Notes under the pieces: generated by a model | Database searches by the model: none | Told to the model about the DNA's origin: nothing | The model's input: only the letters and a program-made list of their open reading frames with translations | From: Poseidonocella sedimentorum | GTDB taxonomy: Bacteria; Pseudomonadota; Alphaproteobacteria; Rhodobacterales; Rhodobacteraceae | Reading direction: 5' to 3' | DNA: 58,282 nucleotides | Assembly: GCF_900116005.1 (NCBI RefSeq) | Contig: NZ_FOYI01000015.1 | Span: 1-58,282, forward strand | In this document: one piece after another, positions 35,713-46,806 of the stretch | Layout of the letters: each line of letters opens with the position of its first letter | Position numbering within the stretch: the first letter of the stretch is position 1 | Position numbers and translations under genes: made by a program

Positions 35713-35736
35713 CGGAAAATGATCGATCATTTTCCG
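35713..35736. repeat. Perfect 24-bp palindrome
   Basis: CGGAAAATGATC is followed directly by its exact complement GATCATTTTCCG with no spacer. It shares the CGGAAAA word with the palindrome two bases upstream. As RNA or cruciform DNA it would need to open a loop at the GATC centre. Confidence 0.85.
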
Positions 35737-35747
35737 CGCCCCTGACG

Positions 35748-35777
35748 GACCCCGGTGCACCTGCATCGGGGTCTTTT
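35748..35777 (+). terminator. Terminator of the ABC transporter operon
   Basis: GACCCCG pairs with CGGGGTC around a 12-base loop and is followed by TTTT. It sits after the two palindromes and before tRNA-Val. Confidence 0.75.
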
Positions 35778-35820
35778 CGTCTTGAACACAGGGCCGAGAT
35801 TGTCTAAACGCCCCGCTACC

Positions 35821-35895
35821 GGGTGATTAGCTCAGTGGTAGAGCGCTTCGTTCACATCGAAGATGTCAGGAGTTCGAATCTCTTATCACCCACCA
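35821..35895 (+). tRNA. tRNA-Val (anticodon CAC)
   Basis: The sequence folds as a cloverleaf: acceptor GGGTGAT/ATCACCC, D-arm GCTCAGTGGTAGAGC, anticodon loop TTCACAT (anticodon CAC), T-arm with GGAGTTCGAATCTC, discriminator A and encoded CCA. A terminator follows at once. Confidence 0.97.
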
Positions 35896-35905
35896 TGAAT
35901 TTCCA

Positions 35906-35935
35906 AACGCGCCCTCCGCCGGGGCGCGTTTTTTC
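35906..35935 (+). terminator. Terminator of tRNA-Val
   Basis: AACGCGCCC pairs with GGGCGCGTT around a seven-base loop and runs into a stretch of T. Confidence 0.88.
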
Positions 35936-35989
35936 TTGTCCCCATGGCCCCGGCGATTTTCGCCGATGCGACGCCGCGTCCGGGGGTGA

Positions 35990-38068
<2,079 letters not shown>

Positions 38069-38192
38069 CTTGCGTTTCCGGGCGGCGCACAACCGCGCCA
38101 AATACCTCGATATTGTCTTTCGTCCGCCATCTTCTTGCCCGATTTGCCCCGCAAAACCGACGCAAGGACGACGGACAGAAAGGCGAAGAGGC

Positions 38193-39131
38193 ATGGATCG
38201 GCTCACGGAAATGGAAGCGTTTGCCACGGTGGTGGATCAAGGCGGGTTCACAGACGCCGCGCGCAAGCTCGGGCTCTCCAAGTCCGCCGTGTCGAAACAT
38301 GTCTCTTCGCTCGAAACCCGACTGGGCGCGCGGCTGCTGAACCGCACCACGCGCCGCGTCAGTCCAACGGAAATAGGCCTCGCCTATTACGACCGGGCCC
38401 GTCGCGTCCTCACAGATGCCAGCGAGGCGGATTCGCTGGTGACCGCAATGCAGGCCGAGCCCTCCGGCACGCTGCGGGTGAGTGTCGCGACGGACTTCGG
38501 CGTCAATCATCTCTCGCCTGTTCTGGGAAAATTCCTCGCGCGCTATCCCGAAATTTCCGTCAACCTCGACCTCAGCAACCGGTTCGTGGAACTGATCTCC
38601 GAGGGGTTCGACGTGACGGTGCGGATCGGCGATCTCGAAGACAGCTCGCTGCGCGCCCGCAAGATTACCGAGACCACGCGCCGCATGATCGCGAGCCCCG
38701 AGTACCTCGCTCGCCACGGCTGGCCCGACCGGATCGACGATCTCAACGCGCACAAGCTCCTGCACTACGCCAACAACGCCAGCAGCGGCGTCTGGCGGCT
38801 GATCGCGCCTTCGGGCGAGCGGCGGCTGGTGCGCACCGCCGGCTCGCTCAGCGTCAATGACGGCCAGTCCCTGCTGAATGCTGCCATCGCCGGGCTCGGC
38901 ATCGCCTACCTGCCGTCCTTCCTCTTTGCAGAGGCGATGACCGAGGGGCTGGTGGAGGACGTGATGCCGGATCTGCCGGAAGATCGCGTGGGCATCTACG
39001 CGGTCTATCCCGAAGGCAAGTTCATCCAGCCCAAGGTCCGCGCTTTCATCGATTTTCTGTGCCACGAGTTTGGCGAAGGGGGCACGCCGCGCGCGCCGCA
39101 GCTTACGCTCGTGGCTTCGTCGGGCCACTGA
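38193..39131 (+). CDS. LysR-family transcriptional regulator
   Basis: The 312-aa protein has an N-terminal winged helix (FATVVDQGGFTDAARKLGLS, KSAVSKHVSSLETRLGARLL, NRTTRRVSPTEIG) and an effector domain (GTLRVSVATDFGVNHLSPVL onward). Within the family it resembles the group regulating oxidoreductases and aromatic or redox stress responses. The ATG at 38193 follows GAAGAGGC; the longer frame to 37983 overlaps the FadH-like gene. It may regulate that gene, but co-directional placement does not prove it. A terminator follows at 39161-39187. Confidence 0.93.
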   Translation: MDRLTEMEAFATVVDQGGFTDAARKLGLSKSAVSKHVSSLETRLGARLLNRTTRRVSPTEIGLAYYDRARRVLTDASEADSLVTAMQAEPSGTLRVSVATDFGVNHLSPVLGKFLARYPEISVNLDLSNRFVELISEGFDVTVRIGDLEDSSLRARKITETTRRMIASPEYLARHGWPDRIDDLNAHKLLHYANNASSGVWRLIAPSGERRLVRTAGSLSVNDGQSLLNAAIAGLGIAYLPSFLFAEAMTEGLVEDVMPDLPEDRVGIYAVYPEGKFIQPKVRAFIDFLCHEFGEGGTPRAPQLTLVASSGH

Positions 39132-39160
39132 TCCCTACAACCCCTGATGTCACGGATAAA

Positions 39161-39187
39161 AGGGCGCGTTCTGGCGCTCTTTTTTTG
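39161..39187 (+). terminator. Terminator after the LysR gene
   Basis: AGGGCGC pairs with GCGCTCT (one G-T pair) around GTTCTG and is followed by seven T residues. Confidence 0.85.
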
Positions 39188-39520
39188 TTCATCTTGGGCG
39201 TCGATGTACTGCGCGCAGTGCGCCATCTCGCAAACTGGCTCTGTTGAATTTCGGGAACCGGCTGTCCCAGATGTCGACTGCGGTCGTTTGCGCGAAGCCG
39301 GGCAAGCGTCTGACCGTGGGATAGCGCCGCTTACGATGGAGCGGTGTGCTTGATGTTGCCAAGCACATCGAACTCATGCGGTCGCCCCAAGCCCAACCAG
39401 AGCGCCAGCCCGCCGGGACGGGCAGGCGCTTGCCAGGCGGCCCTGCGGGCCTTGTTCCGGGCTAGGGGAAAGCCCCACCGGTGGCAGGTAAAACTAAATG
39501 CGGAGTCACCAACTCCACGA
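39188..39520. other. Structured non-coding stretch, possible insertion-sequence remnant
   Basis: No intact gene. A minus-strand frame (39189-39377) encodes RRYPTVRRLPGFAQTTAVDI and DSRFPKFNRASLRDG, which may be a fragment of a mobile-element protein, and GGCTCTGTTG at about 39236 resembles the outer end of some insertion sequences. From about 39395 to 39470 several inverted repeats overlap (AGCGCCAGCCCG with CGGGCAGGCGCT; GGCCC with GGGCC), giving a strongly folded region. The origin is uncertain. Confidence 0.4.
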
Positions 39521-39542
39521 AAATGGGCGCCGTAGGGCGCCC
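39521..39542 (-). terminator. Terminator of ileS
   Basis: Read on the minus strand, GGGCGCC pairs with GGCGCCC around a four-base loop and is followed by ATTTTC, 33 bases past the ileS stop. Confidence 0.75.
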
Positions 39543-39574
39543 TTCTCATTGTCGTTTCAGAGACTTGACCCCGC

Positions 39575-42565
39575 TCAGTCCAGCGCGGCGTCGCAGCGTG
39601 CGCAGGTGGCCGGGTGGGCGTGCTGGCCCACGTCGGGCAGGATCTTCCAGCAGCGCAGGCATTTCTCGCCCTCAGCGCTCTCAAACACCACGCCAACGCC
39701 GGGCACTTCGGGCAGGCGGAAGGCTTCCTGCGGGCTCGGATCAGCGGTCACGGCGATGCCCGAGGTGATGCAGATGTCGTCGAAATCGACCGACGTGAGG
39801 GCGGCGCACATCGCGTCATCCTCCACATGCACCACCGGCGCGGCCTCCAGCGACGCGCCGATCACCTTCCCGACCCGCTGCACCTCCAGCGCCGCCGTCA
39901 CCGCGCGGCGCGCTGCGCGCACCTTGGCCCATTTCTCCGCCAGCGCCTCATCGCGCCAGTCGGCGGGCGTGTCCGGGAAATCGGCCAGATGGACCGAGCT
40001 GTCCGCCCCGGGGAACCGCTCCAGCCAGACCTCTTCCATGGTGAAGACCAACACCGGCGCGAGCCATGTGGTCAGCCGCTCGAAAAGCAGCTCCATCACC
40101 GTGCGCGCGGCCCGGCGGCGGGGCGTATCGCCGTCGCAGTAGAGCGCATCCTTGCGGATGTCGAAGTAAAAGGCCGAAAGCTCCACGGTGCAGAAGTTGA
40201 AGAGCGCCTGAAACACCCCCTGGAAATCGTAGGCCGCGTAGCCCTCGCGCACGCGGCTGTCGAGTTCGGCCAACCGGTGCAGCACCCAGCGTTCGAGCTC
40301 GGGCATCTCCGCGGGCTTCACCCGGTCGTCCTCACTCACATGCGACAGCGCGCCGAGAAGGAAGCGCATAGTGTTGCGCAGGCGGCGGTAGCTGTCGGCG
40401 ACGCCCTTGAGGATTTCCGGCCCGATGCGCTGATCGGCGGTGTAATCCGTCTGGGCCACCCAGAGCCGCAGGATATCGGCGCCGTATTGTTTGACCACCT
40501 CCTCCGGCAGGATGGTGTTGCCCAGCGATTTGGACATCTTGTTGCCCTTCTCGTCGAGTGTGAACCCGTGGGTCAGCACCCCGCGATAGGGCGCGCGGCC
40601 CTTGGTGCCGCAGGCCTGCAGCATCGAGGAATGGAACCAGCCGCGGTGCTGGTCTGTGCCTTCGAGGTAGAGATCGGCGATGCCGTCGGCCACCCCGTCC
40701 TCGCGGTCGCGCAGGACAAACGCATGGGTCGAGCCGCTGTCGAACCAGACGTCGAGAATGTCGAAGATCTGGGTGTAGGCGTCATGGTCGTGATCGTCGC
40801 CGAGGAACCGCGCCTTGGCGCCCTCCTTGTACCACGCATCCGCCCCCTCGGCCTCGAAGGCTTCGAGGATACGCGCGTTTACCGCCGGATCGCGCAGCAG
40901 GAAATCGGGATCGGTCGGCAGCGCGCCGGTCTTGACGAAACAGGTGAGCGGCACGCCCCAGGCCCGCTGGCGCGAGAGCACCCAGTCGGGCCGCGCCTCG
41001 ATCATCGAATGCAGCCGGTTGCGCCCGGTGCGCGGCGTCCATGTCACCAGCTCGTCGATCGAGCGCAGCGCGCGCTCGCGGATCGTGCTGCCCATCTCGT
41101 CCTGCCCGTCGCCCACGGGGCGGTCGATGGCGGCGAACCATTGCGGCGTGTTGCGGTAGATGACCGGCGCCTTGGAGCGCCAGCTATGCGGGTAGGAGTG
41201 CTTGATCTTGCCGCGCGCGAGCAGCCCGCCGACCTCCACCAGCTTGTCGATCACCGCCTTGTTGGCATCGCCCTCCCCGCCCTTGCGGTTGAGGATATAC
41301 TTGCCGCCAAAGAACGGCAGATCCGCGCGGAAGCCGCCGTCATCCATGACGTTGTAGGTGATGACCTGATCGAGCATCCCGAGCCCGCGGTACATCTCGT
41401 ATTCCTCCATCCCGTGGGACGGGGCGCAGTGGACAAAGCCGGTGCCTTCGGTGTCGGTGACGAATTCGGCGGCGCGGAAATCGCGCGGCGCATCCCATTC
41501 GCCCTCGCCCCCTTCGGCACCCGCGAGCGGGTGGGTCAAGGTCATGCCGTCGAGCTGGGCGGGGGTCACATCGCGGACGCGGCGGTACATGCCCTCATCC
41601 AGCCGGGCGCGGGTCATGACGTCGGCGGCGAGCTTGTCGGCAAGGATGAACCGGTCGCCCACCTTGGCCCAGCTTTCCTCTGGCGTTCCGGTGACCTCAT
41701 AGAGCCCGTAGTTGATCCCGGCGCCATAGACGACGCCGCGGTTGGACGGGATCGTCCAGGGCGTGGTGGTCCAGATCACCACGTATGCGCCCTCGAAATC
41801 CTGCGCGGCCTCGGCCACCAGCGCGGCCACCGCCTCGCGGTCCTCGTCCGTGGCTTCCTCGTCCGACAGCTCCACCTCGGGCAGGTCGAAATCCGCCACG
41901 CGGAATTTCACCCAGATGGTGAAACTTTCCTTGTCGTGATACTCCACCTCCGCCTCGGCCAGCGCGGTCTTCTCGACCGGCGACCACATGACCGGCTTGG
42001 AGCCCTGATAGAGCGTGCCGTTCATGAGGAACTTCTGGAATTCCTCGGCGATCACCCGCTCGGCATGGAAATCCATGGTGAGATAGGGCCGCTCCCACTT
42101 GCCGGTAACGCCGAGCCGCTTGAACTCCTCGCGCTGGATGTCGATCCAGCTTTCGGCGAACTTGCGGCATTCCTGGCGGAAATCGATCACGTCGATCTCG
42201 TCCTTGTTGCGGCCTTTCTTGCGGTACTGCTCCTCGATCTTCCACTCGATGGGCAGCCCGTGGCAGTCCCAGCCGGGGACGTAGCGCGCATCGCGCCCCA
42301 TCATCTGCTGGGAGCGGACGACCATGTCCTTGAGGATCTTGTTGAGAGCGTGGCCGATGTGCAGGTGGCCGTTGGCATAGGGAGGGCCGTCATGAAGGAT
42401 GAAGGGCGTGCGGTCCCCGGACGTCTCGCGCAGGCGGTCATAGATGCCGATATCGGCCCAGCGGTCGAGCCAGCCGGGCTCGCGCTTGGGCAGTCCCGCG
42501 CGCATCGGGAAATCGGTTTTGGGCAGGTTCAGAGTATCTTTGTACTCGGGCGTGTCAGCGCACAT
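39575..42565 (-). CDS. ileS: Isoleucyl-tRNA synthetase
   Basis: The 996-aa class I synthetase has the HIGH motif (PPYANGHLHIGHALNK), the KMSKS motif (KGNKMSKSLGNTI), an editing domain with WTTTPWTIPSNRGV, and a C-terminal zinc cluster (CLRCWKILPDVG then CARC) needed for charging. It attaches isoleucine to tRNA-Ile and hydrolyses mis-charged valine. The length is normal for the bacterial type. The start is the ATG at 42563-42565. The zinc-finger cysteines mark it as the standard bacterial IleS1 rather than the mupirocin-resistant type. Confidence 0.97.
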   Translation of the reverse strand: MCADTPEYKDTLNLPKTDFPMRAGLPKREPGWLDRWADIGIYDRLRETSGDRTPFILHDGPPYANGHLHIGHALNKILKDMVVRSQQMMGRDARYVPGWDCHGLPIEWKIEEQYRKKGRNKDEIDVIDFRQECRKFAESWIDIQREEFKRLGVTGKWERPYLTMDFHAERVIAEEFQKFLMNGTLYQGSKPVMWSPVEKTALAEAEVEYHDKESFTIWVKFRVADFDLPEVELSDEEATDEDREAVAALVAEAAQDFEGAYVVIWTTTPWTIPSNRGVVYGAGINYGLYEVTGTPEESWAKVGDRFILADKLAADVMTRARLDEGMYRRVRDVTPAQLDGMTLTHPLAGAEGGEGEWDAPRDFRAAEFVTDTEGTGFVHCAPSHGMEEYEMYRGLGMLDQVITYNVMDDGGFRADLPFFGGKYILNRKGGEGDANKAVIDKLVEVGGLLARGKIKHSYPHSWRSKAPVIYRNTPQWFAAIDRPVGDGQDEMGSTIRERALRSIDELVTWTPRTGRNRLHSMIEARPDWVLSRQRAWGVPLTCFVKTGALPTDPDFLLRDPAVNARILEAFEAEGADAWYKEGAKARFLGDDHDHDAYTQIFDILDVWFDSGSTHAFVLRDREDGVADGIADLYLEGTDQHRGWFHSSMLQACGTKGRAPYRGVLTHGFTLDEKGNKMSKSLGNTILPEEVVKQYGADILRLWVAQTDYTADQRIGPEILKGVADSYRRLRNTMRFLLGALSHVSEDDRVKPAEMPELERWVLHRLAELDSRVREGYAAYDFQGVFQALFNFCTVELSAFYFDIRKDALYCDGDTPRRRAARTVMELLFERLTTWLAPVLVFTMEEVWLERFPGADSSVHLADFPDTPADWRDEALAEKWAKVRAARRAVTAALEVQRVGKVIGASLEAAPVVHVEDDAMCAALTSVDFDDICITSGIAVTADPSPQEAFRLPEVPGVGVVFESAEGEKCLRCWKILPDVGQHAHPATCARCDAALD

Positions 42566-42791
42566 GGCGTGGCGTCCTCAGTCGTCTGGAATGTGTTGGG
42601 GTGCGGCAGCTTGCGAGAAGCTGGTGCGGCGCGGGAGCCCATGCGCCTTGTCCCGGCATCTCACGCGTGGAGTGCCGGGCATGTAATTCGCTGGATGATC
42701 GCGCGGGCGTGCATCATGCGCGCCTTATACCAGCCCGCGCCCGCGCGTCCAGTGGCGCGATGCGCAGGGTTCGCTCCCGGGCCCCGGGCCC

Positions 42792-43268
42792 TCAGTGCAG
42801 CGTAGCGCCGTGGGGGGCTTGCGGCGCGGCGCAGTCGGGCGCCTCGGTGCGCCCCCCCTCGCCCATGACCATCAGGCCCACCAACTCGGCCGAGCTGACC
42901 GCGTGGAGTGCAAGATCCGCGCGCACCAGAAGCGAGGCCAGAAGCACCGCTTCATCGCGATCGCCCGAGGCCGCAGCGGCAACGAAATGCGCAAAAATCG
43001 CCTCATCCGCGCCCACGCAATCGCAGGCAACCCCATGGCGCATCATCGGCCGGCGGCCATGCTCGATCATGAGCCCCACCAGCGCCTCAAACTGCTTGAG
43101 CCCCTGCCGCGCGCGCACCCCGCCAAGCCGCTCGCACATCTCCGCCCAGACTTCGGCCTGATGGTCGGGCCCCGCGCACCACATGCGCAAGGTCCGGATC
43201 AACCGCGCCTCGCCCTGCGGCAAGGCTTTCAGCGATCCAACCGGCACCGCGCCGCGCTCATATCCCAT
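42792..43268 (-). CDS. Conserved hypothetical protein, 158 aa
   Basis: I do not recognise a named domain. The protein is soluble, with LIRTLRMWCAGPDHQAEVWA, MIEHGRRPMMRHGVACDCVG and LASLLVRADLALHAVSSAEL. Two close cysteines (CDC) could bind metal but there is no full set. Similar proteins occur upstream of ileS in related roseobacters, from memory. The ATG at 43266-43268 has GGAGCAG upstream. It is co-directional with ileS with a 226-base gap. Confidence 0.65.
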   Translation of the reverse strand: MGYERGAVPVGSLKALPQGEARLIRTLRMWCAGPDHQAEVWAEMCERLGGVRARQGLKQFEALVGLMIEHGRRPMMRHGVACDCVGADEAIFAHFVAAAASGDRDEAVLLASLLVRADLALHAVSSAELVGLMVMGEGGRTEAPDCAAPQAPHGATLH

Positions 43269-43458
43269 GGCTCTGCTCCGCCTCAACTGGCCCCGTAATC
43301 GGGTGCCGGCCCTTTCCTGACTTTTTTTGTCATGTTTGTCAATGGCGGGTTTTTGGGCGCGTGCGGCGTTTGGACCAGCATGCCGTCGTACTGACGCTAT
43401 CCCGCGAGACGTTTCACCCGATTGGTAATCGAAATGTCGGAAATTCGCGTCTACCGGA

Positions 43459-44859
43459 TCACGCCAATGACGGCAGCCAGAGCACGATGGCGGGGAAGGC
43501 TACGAGGAGGGCGATGGTGACCGCGTCGGCGATGAAGAAGGGGGTCACGCCGCGGAAGACGTCCTGGACGGAGAGGTCGTCGCGCACGCCGGCGACCACG
43601 AAGCAGTTGAGGCCGATGGGTGGGGTGATCAGGCAGAACTCGGCCATTTTCACCACGAGGATCCCGAACCAGACGGCACACATGGGCCCGGACATGCCAA
43701 AGGCGCTCTCTTCGGCGGACACGAAATCGCCGCCGTTGAGGGCCATCACGGCGGGGTAGACGACCGGGAGGGTGAGCAGCAGCATGCCGATCGCGTCCAT
43801 GAACATCCCCAGCACCGCGTAGGCCAGCAGGATGAAGATCAGCGTCAGCATCGGCGGTTGGTCGAGCCCGGTGATCCAGTCGGAGAACGCGCCCGGCAGG
43901 TCGGCGAAGCCGAGGAACCGGACGTAGATCAGCACGCCCCAGATGATGGTGAAGATCATCACCGAGAGCTTGGCGGTTTCCAACAGGGCTGATTTGAGCT
44001 CGGGCCAGCGCATCCCGTGCGCCACCGCCCAGCAGAAGACGATGAAGGCGCCGATCGCGCCGCCTTCGGTCGGCGTGCCCCAGGCGTCCTCGCCAAAGGG
44101 GTTGTAGACAAAGCCGATGATGATCAGCACCACCGCGACGATGGGCAGCGCGGGCGGCAGGGCAGCGAAGCGCTGGCCCCATGTGAAGCCGCGCACCGGG
44201 GGGCCGACGCGTTTGAAGAGCACCGCGAGCCCGACGATGAGCGAGCCGTAGACCACCGCCGAGAAGAGCCCGGGGATGAAGCCCGCGAGCAGCAGCTTGC
44301 CCACGTCCTGTTCGACGATGATGGCGTAGATCACGAGGATGGCCGAGGGCGGGATGAGCGAGGCGAGCGTGCCACCTGCGGCGACCACCCCGGCGGCGAA
44401 GCGTTTGTCGTAGCCCGCCTTGAGCATCTCGGGGATGGCGATGCGGGCGAAGACGGCGGCGGTGGCGACCGAGGCGCCGGAGACCGCGGCAAAGCCCGCC
44501 GTGGCGAAGACTGTCGAGACCGCGAGCCCGCCGGGCAGCCAGCCGAGCCAGCGTTTGGCGGCCTCGAAGAGCGCTTTGGTCAGCCCCGCGTAATAGGCGA
44601 GGTAGCCGATGAGGATGAAGGTCGGGATCAGCGAGAGCGCCTGATTGGCGACCTTGCCGTGGGGCACCTGCCCCGCCGTCTTGACCGCGACGCCGAGCGC
44701 CCAGCCGAACATCTCCGGATCGTAGCCGCGCTTGGACCAGAAGATCCAGATGAGCCCGATGAGCCCGGCAAGCCCCGCCGCAAAGGCCACGCGCATCCCG
44801 ATGACCACGAGCAGGACCATGAAGCCCGACACCCAGAGACCGATTTCCACAGAGGTCAT
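43459..44859 (-). CDS. dctM: TRAP transporter large permease DctM
   Basis: The 466-aa integral membrane protein has 12-13 hydrophobic helices. It shows the DctM pattern FVLIGYLAYYAGLTKALFEA-like segments, GFAAVSGASVATAAVFARIA and a C-terminal LITPPIGLNCFVVAG. It is the conducting subunit of a TRAP importer driven by the sodium or proton gradient. The start lies five bases after the dctQ stop, so the genes are coupled. It is last in the dctP-dctQ-dctM operon. Substrate is unknown. Confidence 0.94.
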   Translation of the reverse strand: MTSVEIGLWVSGFMVLLVVIGMRVAFAAGLAGLIGLIWIFWSKRGYDPEMFGWALGVAVKTAGQVPHGKVANQALSLIPTFILIGYLAYYAGLTKALFEAAKRWLGWLPGGLAVSTVFATAGFAAVSGASVATAAVFARIAIPEMLKAGYDKRFAAGVVAAGGTLASLIPPSAILVIYAIIVEQDVGKLLLAGFIPGLFSAVVYGSLIVGLAVLFKRVGPPVRGFTWGQRFAALPPALPIVAVVLIIIGFVYNPFGEDAWGTPTEGGAIGAFIVFCWAVAHGMRWPELKSALLETAKLSVMIFTIIWGVLIYVRFLGFADLPGAFSDWITGLDQPPMLTLIFILLAYAVLGMFMDAIGMLLLTLPVVYPAVMALNGGDFVSAEESAFGMSGPMCAVWFGILVVKMAEFCLITPPIGLNCFVVAGVRDDLSVQDVFRGVTPFFIADAVTIALLVAFPAIVLWLPSLA

Positions 44860-44863
44860 GATC

Positions 44864-45496
44864 TCAGCCCCCCTTCGCGTTGAGCGCTTCGGCTTCTTCC
44901 GCCGCGACCTGCGCCGCCGAACGGATGAGCGGCACGGCGACGGGCGCCGCGAGCCCCAGAATGAAGGCGCGGGAATAGCCGGCGAGCTGGATCAGCAGCC
45001 GCAGCACCATCACCGAAAACGCCATCGGGACGATGAGTTTGGCCGGCCAGAGCGGCAGGGCGATGTCGATCGTGCTGTCACGGCTCCAGAGCGGGGCGGC
45101 GAAATCGAAGCTGCGCTGGAAATGGGCCCAGGTCCCCCAAACCAGCAGGATCATGAGCGCGAGCATTGCCAGCACGCCGAGGATCTCCGCCGCCCAGAGC
45201 GCCCGGCCCTTCAGCCGCCCGACGACCAGATCCATGCGGATGTGCGTCCCGTCCCGCTGGGCGTAGGCAATGCCGAGAATGGCGATGAACGGCATGAGCT
45301 GTTCGATCCAGTCGACATAGCCCGGCACCGGCCGGTTGAGCAGGTTGCGCCCCGTGACCGAGACCACCGCAAAGAGCATGATCGAAAAGACCGCCAGCCC
45401 CGAGACGAGCGCAAAGACCCGCTCCAGCCGCGCGAGATCCCGGTCCAGTCTGCTCAGGAAGGATCCGTCTTCCCGTACCGCTCCGCTGTTTGCCAT
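44864..45496 (-). CDS. dctQ: TRAP transporter small permease DctQ
   Basis: The 210-aa protein has four transmembrane helices and the typical segments VFALVSGLAVFSIMLFAVVS, VTGRNLLNRPVPGYVDWIEQ and YAQRDGTHIRMDLVVGRLK. DctQ links the large permease to the binding protein. It sits between dctP and dctM on the minus strand, with 86 bases to dctP. Confidence 0.92.
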   Translation of the reverse strand: MANSGAVREDGSFLSRLDRDLARLERVFALVSGLAVFSIMLFAVVSVTGRNLLNRPVPGYVDWIEQLMPFIAILGIAYAQRDGTHIRMDLVVGRLKGRALWAAEILGVLAMLALMILLVWGTWAHFQRSFDFAAPLWSRDSTIDIALPLWPAKLIVPMAFSVMVLRLLIQLAGYSRAFILGLAAPVAVPLIRSAAQVAAEEAEALNAKGG

Positions 45497-45582
45497 GCCC
45501 TGCCCTTCCTGCGCCGTGTGTGGTTGGACGAAGGGCCGCCCGGCTTCCCGGACGGCCCCGCCTCATGTCTCGGACGCGCGGC

Positions 45583-46599
45583 TCAATTGCCCGCGCGCGT
45601 TTGCTCCAGCGTGTCCATCACCAGATCATAGAGCTCCTGCGCGGGCAGGCCCTGGGCGCTCATGTCGGCGATCCATGTCTCGCGGATCGGATCGGCGGCG
45701 ATCTTGCGGAATTCGGCGAGCTGGTCTTCAGAGATCGTCACCTTCTCGACCCCTTTTTCCGCCAGCACCTCTTCCCAGCGGTCCAGCAGCGCACCGTAGT
45801 TTTCGAGGTAGTAGTCGATCGCCTCGGGCACGGACTCGTCGAGGATCGCGCGATGCTCGTCCGAGAGCGCCGCATAGGCGTCGGTGTTGACCACCACCGG
45901 GCAATTGACCGTGCCGGGGTTGAGGTTTTCCGTCCACCAGTCGGCTTCGTCAATGGTGCGGAAGCTCAGGTGCGCGTGTTGCGCGAAGGAAACCGTGTCG
46001 ACCACGCCCGATTCCATCGCCTGATAGGCTTCCGTCGCGGTGACCGAGGTGGGCACGGCGCCAACGGCCGAGAACGCCTGGCCCAGCCCGCCCGTCGCGC
46101 GCACGCGCATCCCGTCGAATTCCGCGAGCTCGTCGCGCGGCTCGCCGGTCCCGACGATGTTGTATTGCGGCATCGGCGAGGTCATGAGCAGCTTGGCGTT
46201 CCAGCGACCGAGATCGGCGGCGACCGCCGGGTGGGCATAGACCGCGTGGCTCACCGCGACCTCTTCTTCGAGGGTCGACACCCCGAGAAAGGGCAGCTCC
46301 AGCACCGTGATCGAGGGGTTCTTGTCGCGGTGATAGCCCGCGCAGAACTGCGCCATCTCGAAGGCCCCGATGGAGATCCCGTCAAGGTTTTCGGTGTTCT
46401 TCGACAGCCCGCCGTAGCTCACGTTGATGGTGAACTCGCCGCCGGATTTCTCCGCAACCAGCTCGGCGAGCTTTTCCACATGTTCGGTGAAGGCCCGGCG
46501 CGAGCCCCAGAGCGAGGCGTTCCACTCCACGGCCATGGCTTCGGTGACGAGGCCGGCGCTCAGCGCGGCTGCCACTAGGATCGGCATCCTGCGTGTCAT
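45583..46599 (-). CDS. dctP: TRAP transporter substrate-binding protein DctP
   Basis: The 338-aa periplasmic protein has a Sec signal (TRRMPILVAAALSAGLVTEA, cleaved after AMA), then the DctP fold: LAELVAEKSGGEFTINVSYG, MRVRATGGLGQAFSAVGAVP, TSVTATEAYQAMESGVVDTV. The arginine in VRATGG normally anchors a carboxylate, so the ligand is likely an organic acid. The ATG at 46597-46599 has GGAGAG nine bases before it. It is first in the operon and divergent from the flavin reductase gene. Confidence 0.93.
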   Translation of the reverse strand: MTRRMPILVAAALSAGLVTEAMAVEWNASLWGSRRAFTEHVEKLAELVAEKSGGEFTINVSYGGLSKNTENLDGISIGAFEMAQFCAGYHRDKNPSITVLELPFLGVSTLEEEVAVSHAVYAHPAVAADLGRWNAKLLMTSPMPQYNIVGTGEPRDELAEFDGMRVRATGGLGQAFSAVGAVPTSVTATEAYQAMESGVVDTVSFAQHAHLSFRTIDEADWWTENLNPGTVNCPVVVNTDAYAALSDEHRAILDESVPEAIDYYLENYGALLDRWEEVLAEKGVEKVTISEDQLAEFRKIAADPIRETWIADMSAQGLPAQELYDLVMDTLEQTRAGN

Positions 46600-46806
46600 C
46601 TGATTATCTCTCCCATTTCTGGGCGCCGCTCCCATCGGCGCCCGACAGCCCCGACGCTAGCCCAGCGGCCCCGGCCTGCCAAGCCCCGAGCACTCAGGCC
46701 AGCGGGCGCGCCATGGCTTTGTGTTTGACTTGCCCCCACCGCGCACCGATATCGAGAGCCAACACCGCCCGAAGCCCGACGCCCACAACAAGGACCGCCG
46801 CCGCCC

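Noticed and set aside
39614-42805. A very long plus-strand open frame opposite ileS.
   Set aside because: High-GC genes often leave the antisense frame open; ileS on the minus strand has all synthetase motifs and the plus frame has none.
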